A program made the translations under genes and the position numbers. Below the pieces are notes generated by a model. That model saw only the letters and a program-made list of their open reading frames with translations. It was not told the DNA's origin and searched no databases. DNA of 64,000 bases from Bugula neritina (taxonomy: Eukaryota > Bryozoa > Gymnolaemata > Cheilostomatida > Bugulidae). Positions 25,701 through 37,455 of the stretch are shown in pieces. The DNA is taken from NCBI GenBank assembly GCA_964035545.1, contig OZ037766.1, positions 20,387,767 to 20,451,766 on the forward strand, read 5' to 3'. Numbering within the stretch: position 1 is the first letter of the stretch; each line of letters starts with the position of its first letter.

Positions 25701-28079
25701 TAGTAGTTGTGGGGGAAGTTAAAGTTGGTTGTGAGTGTGTCTTAGTTGTTGTGGAAGGACTTAAGGTTGGTTGTGAGTATGTATTAGTTGTGGTGGAAGG
25801 AGTCAAAGTTGGTTGTGAGTATGTCTTAGTTATTGTGGGAGACGTTGAAGTTGATTGTGAATATGCTTGTTCAACATGGTTCTTCTGACATGTTGGCAGT
25901 AATTCTCTCCATGTACCATTCTCACAGAAGTTTCTTTTAGTTCCAATCAATGTGTAATTGCTTTCACAAGATGCAGTTGCTGTGAGTAAATCTGTTTGCC
26001 ATATTATAGTCTCATTGGTCAGCTCTGGACAGTTCATTTCACATTGCAAACCAAGTGATGTGGTCCAATTTCCATCAATGCACTTGATGACATAAGGTTG
26101 AATAAAGCCAAGCGCTGGATGATTATTCTCTAAGCACATATATGTGATTTCTAAATGATAAAGGGGACCAGATATATTGTAGTGTGCTAATGTATAGTCA
26201 GGAATAGGCTCTGTACAGTTCTTGAGACATGTAGGAAATGTTCCTTTCCAGAACCCTCCATCGCAGTGCAGCATCAGATCTCCAGCGGCATGAATATATT
26301 TACTGGCACATGCATAGCTCACAGAGTAGAATGTCAAATTGGTTATCACTGTGTTGTTGACATTCAAGTCAGTGGTGCACTCTTTCTCACAAGACAAAGG
26401 AGTTTGTGAGTATGAGTTATTTAAGCATGTGATTTCATAAGGTTCAGACATTCCTTCAATGGGATGAAAGCCATCTTCACAAAAATAGGTGATTACCATT
26501 GACCCATTCTCTAAATCTGTAGCAACCTTAATGTAAGTATTGTTACTGAAAGGTATACTTGCTAGACAAGTTGCATTGGAAAATGTGAAGGGCATGGTTG
26601 ATGTTACAGACAATTCACTTTCAGGTGTTTCAGGTGAATAAGTGGTGCTGTGTATCGTGCAATTAATACCAATATTTGGAGACCAATTGCCATTTAAACA
26701 ATTGACTGTTCCACTCATCTCTGCACCTGTTTCAAATCCATTTAGACATTCAAAAATAACAGTTGCTTCTGATTTGTAAAATATTTTGCCATTGATAGTG
26801 GGTGGAGGAGAGCCACAAGACTTAGCACATGCAAGTTGGTGTGGTCGCATAATGTTACCATTTTTGTCACAAATCACAGCAATTGAGAATATTTCAGTAG
26901 TGTTATAATAGCCTTCTGCACAACTATATGTCACCCAAACGCCATCTGTCTGCAAATAGTTAGGATAAAAGTTTCATGGTTAGTGTAATATTATTTCTTC
27001 TTAAAATCTTACAGTCCTAGTAGAGATTTTCTTGAAAATAAACAATGTTTTGCATAAGGTAAAAGAAAAACTAGACAACATTTATGACAAATTATTTTAC
27101 TGACTGCACTGTTGTGCTTTAATATATTTGTAAATGCTGTCAGCATGTTGATACCTGATTTGAAACGTTTGTGATTGTTAAACCATCAAATTCGGGAAGA
27201 CTTCTGCATTCAGTTTGTGGAGTTGTAGTTGATGGCATTATTTCTAATTCTACAAAAACAACACAAAATTCTGAAGAGGAGTATACCAAGTAGGCCTATG
27301 GCCGATATTTTAAATTCTGACATACTTATAGCAAAATATTTAAAACAGACTTTTAAACTTGTCCAGTTTATGCTAGTTCAACCAGTAGCTATGACTTGAA
27401 GACCAATTATTTTTAGATTGAGTTTTAAAATAACTCAAAATGACAGGTAAACATTGATAGTAAAAAGGCTTGTCTAGCATCTAAGAAATTCATTACATTT
27501 GCATGTTAATTGCTGTGATTATTATGCACTTTTATCAATTGAAAATCTATGTATATGCATAATCACCTAATTTTATGAGAGTGTTGTTAAACTAAATAAT
27601 TTTAGTGAGTAATCTTTACCCAAATTTATCTGAGTTTCAGCGATCAGAAAAACATTAGATTTTAGGGTGAAGAGAAATTTTTCTCACTCAACATCTATCT
27701 TACCTTGCTGACATCCACATAGATCACTGCTGTCACAGATGTTAGAAGTCAATGGCCGACATACAGTAGCATTTCTGGTGGCATCATCTTCGTTAGCAGT
27801 TTTGTAAGAACAATCGGCATCTGATGTACACAGTGAGTTTTCCCCTGAAATTATCGAGATGTACTGCAGGCATATATGTATATTATTGTTACACAAGTTA
27901 ATCTGTATAAAATGAATTGGTCTTTGGTATCATATATACATATTATATATACATATATACATATTATATATACATATATATGTGTATATATAAATAAATA
28001 AATATATATATATATATATATCTCAATCTGTGGACATATATATATGCTTATATTTGTACCTATATATATACATATATGT

Positions 28080-28168
<89 letters not shown>

Positions 28169-30516
28169 GTGTATTCCCATGTGTGTCTGTGTATGTAAGG
28201 CATCTTTAACCAGTTTTAAAACATTTGGCTGTGGTTATATTTATTACTGAATGGTTTTAATAGCATAATATTACAATGTTATTAGAAGGTTCAGGTCAAA
28301 AATAATAGTTGATTTTATATACAACTAATTTACAATTGAAATTAGATGTTTCAACTTACATTGATTGAACCACCAGGAAGTAGAGCATTTGTTAGAAACT
28401 TCCGTCTCTTCAAACGACAAGTATCCTAATCCATCATCACCACTTCTGTCTGCTAAGCATATTTTCATGTTTGTTTGAATTGATGAAGCACATATACAGC
28501 CATCTGATGAATGGAAGAACTTCATATTGCTATTCATAGCTGCCAAGATGGCATTGGAATTACCAGATGTAGATCCAGGTTGAAGATAGCTGTTGACCTC
28601 ATTCTATGTAGTATACGTAGTATATTTATATTTTATGTGTACACAATATAATGTATATTCTTCATTTGAAGGCAGTTTCTTAGCTGCATAGGCATATGAA
28701 ATACATCAACTTGTTGGTAGATATATATGATGTACACACGAACAATAGCTAACAAAATTTCAAAGCGTATTAACCATTTCTATGACAATAACAAAATTCT
28801 AGAATTTTTCCATAATGAACATTTTCTTCAGAATTTAGTATTTTAGCTTGAAAAACAATTCTTTTTAAGCATAATAATGTAATTTCATTATTACTAATGC
28901 AATATTAATGATACCCATTGTATAGCTTAGCACGAACAAGCACATGTCATCCAACCATTAAAATTCATCAGAAATGTTTCATATTTGCATATCCCAAACA
29001 TTTGAATATATAGTATACCCTTCAAGCTGACCTGAGATTAAGGAGAGCTTGTAGTTTCTGCTAATCTAAGTATTGTTATACTGGAATCTTTGGTGAGACT
29101 AGGCTAACAGTGTATATATTATATAAATAACATCCTTACCATCATCTCCAATAGCTGAATTGCTCCATATGGGTAAAGGGCATAGGTGAAGTTAGCTGCT
29201 GTCAATTGAGAGCAGTCATCTGATAAGGTAAAATGGTAAGTAGAATTGACCAATGATTTCACAGCACACTTTCCATCTGACCTCTTTCTCAAGGTGTAAG
29301 TGCCTACATCAATCATTGTAAGCTTATGCAATGCACCAATATTTTAACCTGTAACATTTGTTAGCCAGCTTTTTAAGGAGACATCTTTTACACAACTCCA
29401 GATACGTATGTTTGAAGATGTATTTTGAAACGATACTGGCATGTAAATATAGATTCCTATGTCACCATTACTTGACATATGCGTAGAGTATAGCTACTAG
29501 TCTACTCTCAGAGTATAAGAACTAACCCTTGCATGAAAATATAAAAACCAACCTGTACATGGAGTATACAAACCAACCTGTACATGGAGTATACAAACTA
29601 ACCTGTACATGGAGTATAGAAACTAACCTGTACATGGAGAATACGGTTGGTTGTATCTGTAGCCTTCGATTTGTTCATTTCCATCAGTATCTAATGTAAT
29701 GGTCGGGCATGACCTTATATTGGTGTCACCCCAAGGTATAACATACAAATCTGAGCAACTCAAATACTCATACTTGTACAAGTTGCCAAAAGCATTCTCT
29801 TCTGCTTGCTGCCGAAACTCCAGGTCTGCTAACTCAATGTTTGGATGAGTATAAAGAGAGATATCAGTGCAGGACCTTTCAATAGCTGCAAAAATCAGTC
29901 ATGGTTTGAGTTTAAAAATTGACTAATGTCTTAACTCAACACACATGTATGCAAGTTTATAATACGAACAAAATGTTTTGCATCAAACTTTAATTTATAG
30001 GAGATATACATTAGAATAATTCCCGTAGAAAAATGATCATGTTTAATTTTATAACAACTGAAAGTTGTGCTATAAACATGTATGTATAATGGTAAGGCAA
30101 CTGTATTTATAGTATCATATAGCTATCAAGAGCGGAATCTGACAATTCTGTTAACAACTAACTTGCCAGCTTAAGAAAATACTAATACTTTGACGATCAA
30201 ACAGGAGTAAGAAAATTATAATGGCCTACTTGATAACTCAACATTGGCATAAAATAATAATTTTTGGTCTTACAGCCCTTACATAAATTGATTAAATCTA
30301 GAACACAGGCTTTTCTTAATGTCTTGATTGCTACTCCTGCGATTTCAATTGCAATGAATAACAAACATTGTAAAACTTGTGCACATGCAAGAAGTGTCTC
30401 ATTTGTTTTTACTAAATAAATTGATTACCTTCTACAGTTACAATAGAGGAACACAGCCACATCAGTATGGGAAATAGGCTTTGTTGGCAGCCTCTATAGT
30501 TGAGGAAGGTTACCAT
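19712..30516 (-). CDS. secreted sushi (CCP) and mucin-like repeat protein
   Basis: Eight exons: 30516-30429, 29885-29628, 29303-29140, 28603-28360, 27844-27704, 27249-27155, 26949-20079 and 19845-19712. Phases fit throughout, for about 2664 aa. Residues 1-29 look like a signal peptide (hydrophobic FPILMWLCSSIVTV). Residues 30 to about 305 are a Cys-containing region I do not recognise. Residues of about 310-685 hold six sushi/CCP domains (C...Y/F-C...G...W...C pattern). Residues of about 690-2425 are about 124 tandem 14-residue units near SQ-x-TLTPPTTTKTY, predicted to be heavily O-glycosylated. Then comes a Thr/Asn-rich stretch with many N-glycosylation sites, and the last exon gives a basic Cys-rich tail (KWRCRNI...KCYHCKLARFVS...C). 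There is no membrane anchor, so an extracellular mucin-like or matrix role is inferred. The acceptor of exon 3 has a weak pyrimidine tract. The exon 2 donor is tandemly repeated. Confidence 0.8.
20640..25870 (-). repeat. coding minisatellite, about 124 x 42 bp, with higher-order repeats
   Basis: The 42-bp unit encodes 14 residues (SQ[SPT]TLT[PS]PTTT[KQ][TA]Y). Indels keep the frame over 5.2 kb. Larger blocks are duplicated: the same multi-unit block starts at about 22262, 24557 and 25352, with shorter matches at about 23055 and 23890, and 21728 pairs with 24152. This suggests segmental duplications of about 2.3-2.4 kb on top of unit-level expansion. Valine-rich plus-strand ORFs (for example 22403-22693) are antisense shadows. 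Confidence 0.9.
27940..28165. repeat. (TA)n and (CA)n microsatellites in a sushi/mucin intron
   Basis: TATATACATA-type repeats at about 27940-28080 run into an almost pure (CA)n of about 39 units ending near 28163. Both lie in the intron between exons 4 and 5. Confidence 0.9.
29545..29644 (-). repeat. 4 x 25-bp tandem repeat spanning a splice donor
   Basis: Four near-identical 25-bp units. On the minus strand each reads ...CTCCATGTACAG|GTTAGT/GTTGGT..., so each contains a complete copy of the exon 2 splice donor with about 13 bases of exon. Only the first donor (29628|29627) keeps the frame. Using any later one runs into an in-frame TAG directly after the first junction. Confidence 0.8.
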
Positions 30517-30689
30517 TTTTATGATGCAGTTTCTTTTTCATTACATCTATAAAATTTGTGTCAGCATTATAACTCAAAAAGTGACTTATAATCATTGATG
30601 CAAGATTTATCTTTAGCAGTTCTGAATAACTAAATGCAGGCCAGTAAGTAGAAGTAATTAAATTCAAGACAACATAAATTTATTAGTAG

Positions 30690-32345
30690 GGGTAAGGGGG
30701 GGGGGGCACATAGGGTCGAATTCTGCATTTTTTGCTCTCATTCGTCTGTTTTTCAAGTTACTAGTTCAATAATCTCTAGTCTTAATGCTGCATCTGTTGT
30801 CTATTACAGGTATCAGTTTGTTGTTTCTATCTCTCTCACAACTTTCAGAATAATGAAATTTTCATGGCGAAAAAATCGGCCCATTGTGCCCCGGTACCGG
30901 GGTACAATGGGCCACTGGGTGGGACACAACAATATATTGAAACTTTGCAGATTTTGTTGCATCTAATCTTTATTTATTTAATGTTACAAATAAATAAACA
31001 TATTCTTTCAGATCTAAAGCAAAATTCATGTTTTAACTGTACAGTTTGTGCCACCACGGATAGCAGAGGAAGGCAAAATCAAACGCACATCACTCGCTTC
31101 TACGGTGCCATTATCATTACTGTTTAGAACTAAAAATGTTTTTTATTTACACTTCAAAAAACTTTTATCAGAAAAAAAAACTTTAGTAACATGTGCTACA
31201 AAATTTTGAGTGGACTTTTTTCTATGAACTGTAGCTAAGGTGCATGGCTTCGGTTTGTGGCTGGAGTACGGAAGGGAGAGAGGGAGCGGAAGGGAGAGAG
31301 GGAGCGAATGAGCAAATCACAATTTAATTTAGTCAAATACATGTATATTCCCTCAATGATATAATGTATAATGAATATCATGACTATCTACTAGTAGCAA
31401 CAGCAGAGTGTTTTGTATTATGTATATAAAATAGCATAGCTTTAACCTCACCAGATGTATATATTGTAATGGGATTACGTAGCATAATAATGCATTTGTC
31501 TCCTCCTGTTTGGGAATACTTAGAACTATGTTTTACTATCCAATCAGAAGGACCGGAAGGCAAGGTTCCGGTCAAGTGACTGTTCGCGGGTTAGTTAGCA
31601 GAAACCATGTTGTTGAGAGCAGGGGCTCGTAGTAGCTAGACGTGTTTATAATTGATTGATGTATTGTGGTTTTGACTTACTGTTATAATTATGTTTATCG
31701 AATTAAATAAAGGTTATCGTACGCAAGCTCTGTTAGTAGTTGCTAGTTAAATTGAAACTAAAAACGCAGGCAATCCACGCTTGATTATTGTGCTAAAACT
31801 CACAACAATATTAGGGGAGCTTCCTCTTGTAGTTTAGTAGTCTTACCATGATGTCTTTGATATTTTACAAAAAGGTCAGAAATGGCTATATCTATAGATT
31901 TTAGTAACATTTCAACCAACTTTTTGGGCACACAAACTAATAACAGTGATCAGGGTACAATAATCAGGTGGCCCATTGTGCCCCGGATGGCCAAATTGAA
32001 CATAAATGTGTCTCAAGGAAAATTTATTTTAGAGTTTGCTGTTATATACTAGTTAAGCAATGTAGAGACAAGCAATGGCAACAATATCAGTAAAATCTAG
32101 GCTTGTTGCCTTTGAGTGTAAAGAGTTATAAAGCCTTAACGACATCTTAAAAATTTTACAAAAAGTAGGTAAAAACAGTTTTTCACTCGCCTTTTCAACA
32201 TGTATGTTCCGCAAGTGTTGGAACTACAATGGCTGAATATTTATGTCAATACCTTTTTATGAAAAAAAAATCACAACTCTAAGTCAATAAGTTCTTTCAC
32301 AATTTGGCTGGCTCTTTGTACCCCTATGACCGTTGTGCCCCCCAT
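30690..32345. mobile_element. candidate DNA transposon, unclassified
   Basis: The left end GGGGGGCACATAGGGTC (about 30699) and the reverse complement of the right end (GGGGGGCACAACGGTC, about 32330-32345) form an imperfect inverted repeat. Inside are a near-perfect palindrome (30877-30912), a second copy of GGCCCATTGTGCCCCGG at about 31971, and a doubled GGAAGGGAGAGAGGGAGC unit at about 31270-31310. No ORF of transposase size was found. Boundaries and class are uncertain. A TATA-like word near 31423 and AATAAA near 31704 could instead mark an embedded solo LTR. Confidence 0.35.
30877..30912. repeat. 36-bp near-perfect palindrome
   Basis: Left arm GGCCCATTGTGCCCCGG, centre TA, right arm CCGGGGTACAATGGGCC, with one mismatched pair. 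The left arm recurs in direct orientation at about 31971. Confidence 0.8.
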
Positions 32346-32349
32346 ATTT

Positions 32350-33480
32350 ACAACAATAAATGATATTTACTCTATAAATCACCAACTCTATAACATTTAA
32401 TAATAACTATTTATTGCAATCTTTTAAATTACAATTGAGTATACCAATTAACTAAATAATTTATAGTGTAAAAGCAATGATACATGCGAATACTTAGTCT
32501 AAAAGAGCTTCAAATCTACAGTATACATTGCTTACCAACTATTTCTTCTCTTTTCGTCGCCAGCAGATAATATTTTGAGTTGCAATACTTATCAGCTTCT
32601 GTTGATGCCAAATATGATAGCTCATTATTTAAATGTTTTCAGTGGATTCTTTGAAAGGGTTTGATAAAGCTAATTGCAAGCTTGCATAGCTGCAAAAACA
32701 GCTTTTGAGACAAAAATATTGCATCTCTAGCTAATGCAGCAGTTAGAGTTGCCCTACATTTTCAATCAGCTTGAACAACACATTTTTATATTAACATATT
32801 ATGTTATATATTTAAGTTAAAAGTCACAAAAGAATAACCACATTACATATTGATACATGTGCTTGATTACTAATGTACTTGGTAGAAACCTGCTAAGTCA
32901 AAAAATGCGTCAGTGCAACCAGTTTGCATAAGAAATCAAAAAACATCATATGCAATGTTTAGACAGTTTTAAAAAAGTGCTCAATAAGCTTCAAACTACT
33001 CAAATTCACCTGGAGTGATTAATTTTCTTATTGTAAGCTACAAAATTGTTTGTATGCGTGAAAACTCTCCATTAACCATAAAAAAGAATAAAAATCTTTA
33101 AAAAACACTAAATGCTTAAATTCGTGCAACAGAAAATAACTGCAATTTTGTTTTATAAACATCCTTTTTGATAGAAGGCAGCTTAATAAACATTATATAT
33201 GATAATTATAATGCCTTCATACAACATTGACACATTCCCTAGCCACAGGTCTAAAAGCATAGAATATATTACTACGTATTGTTATTACTTATTATTGCAT
33301 TAAATTTTCATCTTAAATTAATTCCCAATAATCATTATATTTTATGGTGGCAAACCGACTCGGTTACTGTTACCTCATCAAGCAAAATATAAAATATATT
33401 ATGTACAGATGTTTCCTCTAGGTAACAAGTGGAAGTACATCCAACATTGGGGTTGTTTTCCCTTATTGCTTTTCAGTTCA
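32350..33480. other. AT-rich intergenic DNA, nothing recognised
   Basis: No coding exon, repeat structure or RNA gene was identified. Confidence 0.4.
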
Positions 33481-33509
33481 ACACTTTCCTTATTCAATCA
33501 AGTCCTCAG

Positions 33510-33690
33510 CCGAAACAGTAGCTCGCCCACATTGGCGGGCCTGTTATCTAATTTCCCATCTCCACGTGAGTTTGAACGGCACGCGTAGGGTCCGGGAACT
33601 ACCGAGCGATGATTATAAATGTCGCCCTTGCAGAAGCAGAACGGTTTATTCACGCTGACTAACGTCCGCATCTCATTCACATTTACATTG
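33510..33690. other. unexplained GC-rich island
   Basis: About 180 bp of mixed, CpG-containing sequence in AT-rich surroundings, including a GCTCGCCCACATTGGCGGGC hairpin at about 33521-33540. A 60-codon minus-strand ORF spans it but has no recognisable motif. It could be a SINE-like repeat, a structured RNA or an exon of an unseen gene. No convincing tRNA-type A/B box was found. Confidence 0.35.
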
Positions 33691-33779
33691 TATAGAAGGC
33701 GATTCCCATAACCTACTAATAGTTATAGTAATACTTTAGCAATATAATATTGTATAATTCAGCGTGTGCACGACTCAAG

Positions 33780-34590
33780 TCGTTTACACCATTGAACTAC
33801 AACTATAAGTTTTAGTTCATCGATTTACACTTACAGTTACAGGCTTAACCATAACAGTTGACTTATCCTTATGGCAAAAGGCTAAGCCATCACTATGACT
33901 ATGACTATCAGTATCACTATCGTCTATCAGTATAAATAATTTATTAATTATTAATATATTCTCTCACTTAGTCTGATAGTGACAATCATTACCAGTATCA
34001 CTCGTAAATCATGATTATAACGATAATCATAGTCATAAAGTGATAATGAATGTCAATAAAAATATGATTATAAATTGAAAAAACACTTGGACCGGTACTG
34101 AATGAGAATCAGAATGAGGATGACCGTTGAATGAGTGAACTGAAAAGTGATATTGACAGTGACTGTGAGTGTGACTCACCCTAACTCTAAGTATTACTAA
34201 TATAATTATATTTACTTTTGGTATCAGGCATCAGTCATCTGTATTAGTATAACTATGAGTATGATTGTAAGTGTACTGTTATCGTATGCGTATCACATTC
34301 ACATTCACATTGACTATGAAGTATGAGTTACTAATACTAATACAAATAGTAATACTGATAGTATTAGTGTTGCTATTACAATTAGAATTAGTATTAGTAT
34401 TATTGTTACTATGGTAGTGTTACGATTGCTATAGCTGAGTATAAGTATGTCTATTAGTATTAGAGTTAGAGCTACTAGCTCTAACTCTAGGCTAATACTA
34501 GCTCGGCTAGTAAAACTAAATCAGTAAAATTATATGTAATACTAATATTATAATTAAATTAGTACTTCTTCGATACTTCGACTTTAGCAC
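33780..34590. repeat. compound cryptic microsatellite on the 3' side of LINE 1
   Basis: Successive tracts of ACTATGACTATCAGTATCAC, ATTATAACGATAATCAT, CAGTGACTGTGAGTGTGACTC and TACTAATACAAATAGTAATA type. These are the same word families seen at 11.7-13.7 kb. The tract ends at the LINE 3' tail. Confidence 0.6.
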
Positions 34591-34735
34591 ACGCTAGATC
34601 ACCATAAGGCGCAAGAGGCGTGCCTCAGCAGCTTGTTACAATACATTTGACATAGAATTATAACTGTATTTGCATACATTATGCATTTTAAATTTGGTAA
34701 TTGCAGTACCTTTCAGGTTATCATTTATCAAGTAT

Positions 34736-37455
34736 TTAGGGAGTTCCAATTCTTAGGTCTCTAATAGTGCGCGGTAGGAAGCTGTTATGATATGCTGTGC
34801 ACATGGCAGATATCGCAGTTGGTATTCCGTTAGAGGCAGCCCTCGTGGTAACCGTAGCGGTTGACTTGTCCCTTGTCAGTTCAGTGTAGCTGGAAGATAA
34901 TGCCTGATGACATTCTTCTTTGGACAAGATCTTCAAAAGGAGGGTTATTCGTAGGCTTTTGCGACGATCTTCCAGTGATGATATGTTGAGTTGTTCTCTT
35001 GCATCACTGATGCTAGCCTCCCGGCCTTTGAGACAGCAGATGAATCTAATAGCTCGGTTCTGGACTAACTCAATTTCTTTCACAAGTTGCTTTGTTACAG
35101 GATCCCAAGTGGTTGCAGCGTATTCTAGTATAGGTCTGCAGAGAGTCATATATGCCAGCAGCTTTGCTTTCTTGGGAGCTCCATAGAGGGATAGCTTTAG
35201 CATGCCAAGAACCTTGTATGCTTTGTTTATTTTCTTAGTTATGTGGCTGTGAAACTTGAGGTTAGATTGTAGTGTAACTCCAAGGTAGGTAATCTCATCT
35301 ACGTAGGGCAATGTTTCTCCCCCTAGTCAATATGATGGTTGAATTTGGGGATCTTTGCCAAATGACATGATTCGGCATTTTGAGGAGTTGAACGGCATCT
35401 TCCACTTCAGAGACCAATTCTCAATCTGTTCAATATTCTTTTGGAATTTTCGGACATCATCTAGGGAGTCTACCTCTTGAAAAATCAGTGTGTCATCAGC
35501 AAATAAACTGACATTGCAACTTGGTAGATCAGGGAGATCATTGATGTAAAGAAGGAATAGGGTGGGCCCCAGGACAGAGCCCTGTGGAACGCCAGAAAAG
35601 ACTGGTAATCTACCAGAAGAGTGGCCATCTATGATTACTTGCTGCTCTCGCTTTGTCAAAAAATTCTGGAGCCATCGGAGTATGTGAGGATTAATTCCAT
35701 CAACGACGCTTAACTTATGTATGAGTAGCTTGTGGGGGACTTTGTCGAAGGCCTTCTGGAAGTCGAGAACAAGAGCATGAGTGGTGTGAGAGTTGTTCAT
35801 TGACCTGGCAATTTCATGGAGGGTTCCACAAAGCTGTGTTTCGCAGGACAAGCCACGACGGAAACCATGTTGACGATTATGGAGGATGGGATCTAACAGT
35901 TTATTGAGATAGTGTAGAACAATGTGTTCCAGTAACTTGCAAGGTATACTGGTTAATGATATTGGTCGATAGTTGTTTGGCATATCTAGCTGGCCTTTCT
36001 TGTGGACAGGGATGATGTTGGCTAGCTTCTATCCCGCAGGAAGTTTGGCACTGCGCAAGGATGCGTTAAAGATTAGTGTTAGGCAGTTGGCTATCAATCT
36101 AGTATCGATGCAGAGATCCTCTTTTTTAAGTCCGTCCGGACCAGGTGCCTTACCAGTTTTGAGATCGTTCAGAAGCTTTTCCACCCCATCGGGAGTCACA
36201 TTCAGATCATCATCATCAGAGTGATAAGGGAGGTCGTCGGTGTAGAAATCTTGCTGGCAGAACTGTTGCTGAAAGAAATTATTGAGCATCTCAGCATTTT
36301 CTCGAGGATCACTTGTGGAAGTACCATTAGGGTGAGTAAGTGTCAGCATGGGTTTTGTTTTGTTCTGAATATTCTTCAGATATTTAAAGAAGGGTTTGCT
36401 GTTTCCAGCTTCCAATGGTCCGCATACCACTTCAGTGGTATAGTTGTTCCTTAGTTCTCTCAGAGTGCGTTTAGTGTCACGTCTTTGTTGTTTGTATTTT
36501 GTCAGAAAAAAAGGGTCATTTGTTTGTTTAAATTTGTTATACGTTTCACGTTGTTTCTGGACTAGCTTCTTCGCTCTAAGATTGAACCATGCAGGTTGAT
36601 CACCTTTTGGTTTGCATATTCTTATAGGGACTTGGTTAGAGATTGAGGTTCTAAGTTGGGAGACAAACAGCGGCCACATGCTATCGACATCACTCATTTC
36701 TTCCAGCTGAAGTTGTACATGAGACATTTGTTCTCGGAAACCCTCAATATTAGCTTGGCGGTATAGTTTAATGTATTTCAATTGAGGTGTGACACTAGTA
36801 GTAGCCACTCTATGTTGTATAGAAGCCTCAATAAGAAAGTGGTCACTTAAGCCAGGTTCAACAATATTGATTGATTGAATGTCTTTGGGTTGATTTGTGA
36901 GAATGAGATCTAAAGTATTACCCTGGATGTGAGTAGGTTGGTCAATGAGTTGAGTCAGGTTATTTTCAGCAATTAAATTGAGAAACTCTCGGTGAAGGGC
37001 TTGATATTGGCAGTTTTTTTTTAGTTGGGTATATTTCCAATCAACATTGGGAAGATTGAAATCACCAGTTATGATTATTCGATCGGTAGGATATTTGCTA
37101 GAAATTTCTTCGAGGAGAAGCCAAAATTGAGAGAGACTGTGTGCAATGTTGGGTCTATAGAAACACCCAATAATAGTATTATCATCTAGTCTTAGGACAA
37201 CTATTTCCAGGTCTGCTGATCCGACTTCTACATGTTTAACACTCAGTTTATTGTCAATGGCAATCATTACACCACCACCGTGAAGGTTCCTATCACATCG
37301 AAAGACAGTCTTCTGAGAGAGATCCAGGATTTGTTTATCAGTGACACTCTCATCAACATGGGTTTCAGTGACACACACTATATCGTAATTCATAGCAAGA
37401 GATGTCAATTCTGGGGATTTGCCTTTGACAGACCTGGCATTCAGTAGTAGTAGTC
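34736..37455 (-). pseudogene. LINE 1 ORF2 (endonuclease/reverse transcriptase) with two nonsense codons
   Basis: One frame runs from the overlap with ORF1 down to 34736, about 900 codons, interrupted only by TAG at 36029-36031 and TGA at 35327-35329. An APE-type endonuclease comes first (LLLLNARSVKGK, then VCVTETHVDES, ITGDFNLPNVDW, GLSDHFLIEA). The reverse transcriptase follows (NYRPISLTSIPCK, LDFQKAFDKVPHKLL, GVPQGSVLGPTLF, catalytic LFADDTL). A thumb/C-terminal region ends near NSFLPRTIRDLRIG. At the TAG the related LINE 2 has a Trp codon, so a single base change explains that stop. The stops disable translation of a full ORF2, but the low damage says the copy is recent. ORF2 has no ATG near its domain start (first in-frame ATG at about 37393), which suggests coupled translation from ORF1. 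Confidence 0.85.

Noticed and set aside
20972-25888. Valine/glycine-rich plus-strand ORFs (for example MGGVKVVCEY... type)
   Set aside because: Antisense of the 42-bp coding array; their repeats follow the minus-strand unit, and the minus frame joins spliced exons with sushi domains.
31384-31575. 63-codon minus-strand ORF
   Set aside because: No motif, no splice context, and it lies within a candidate transposon.
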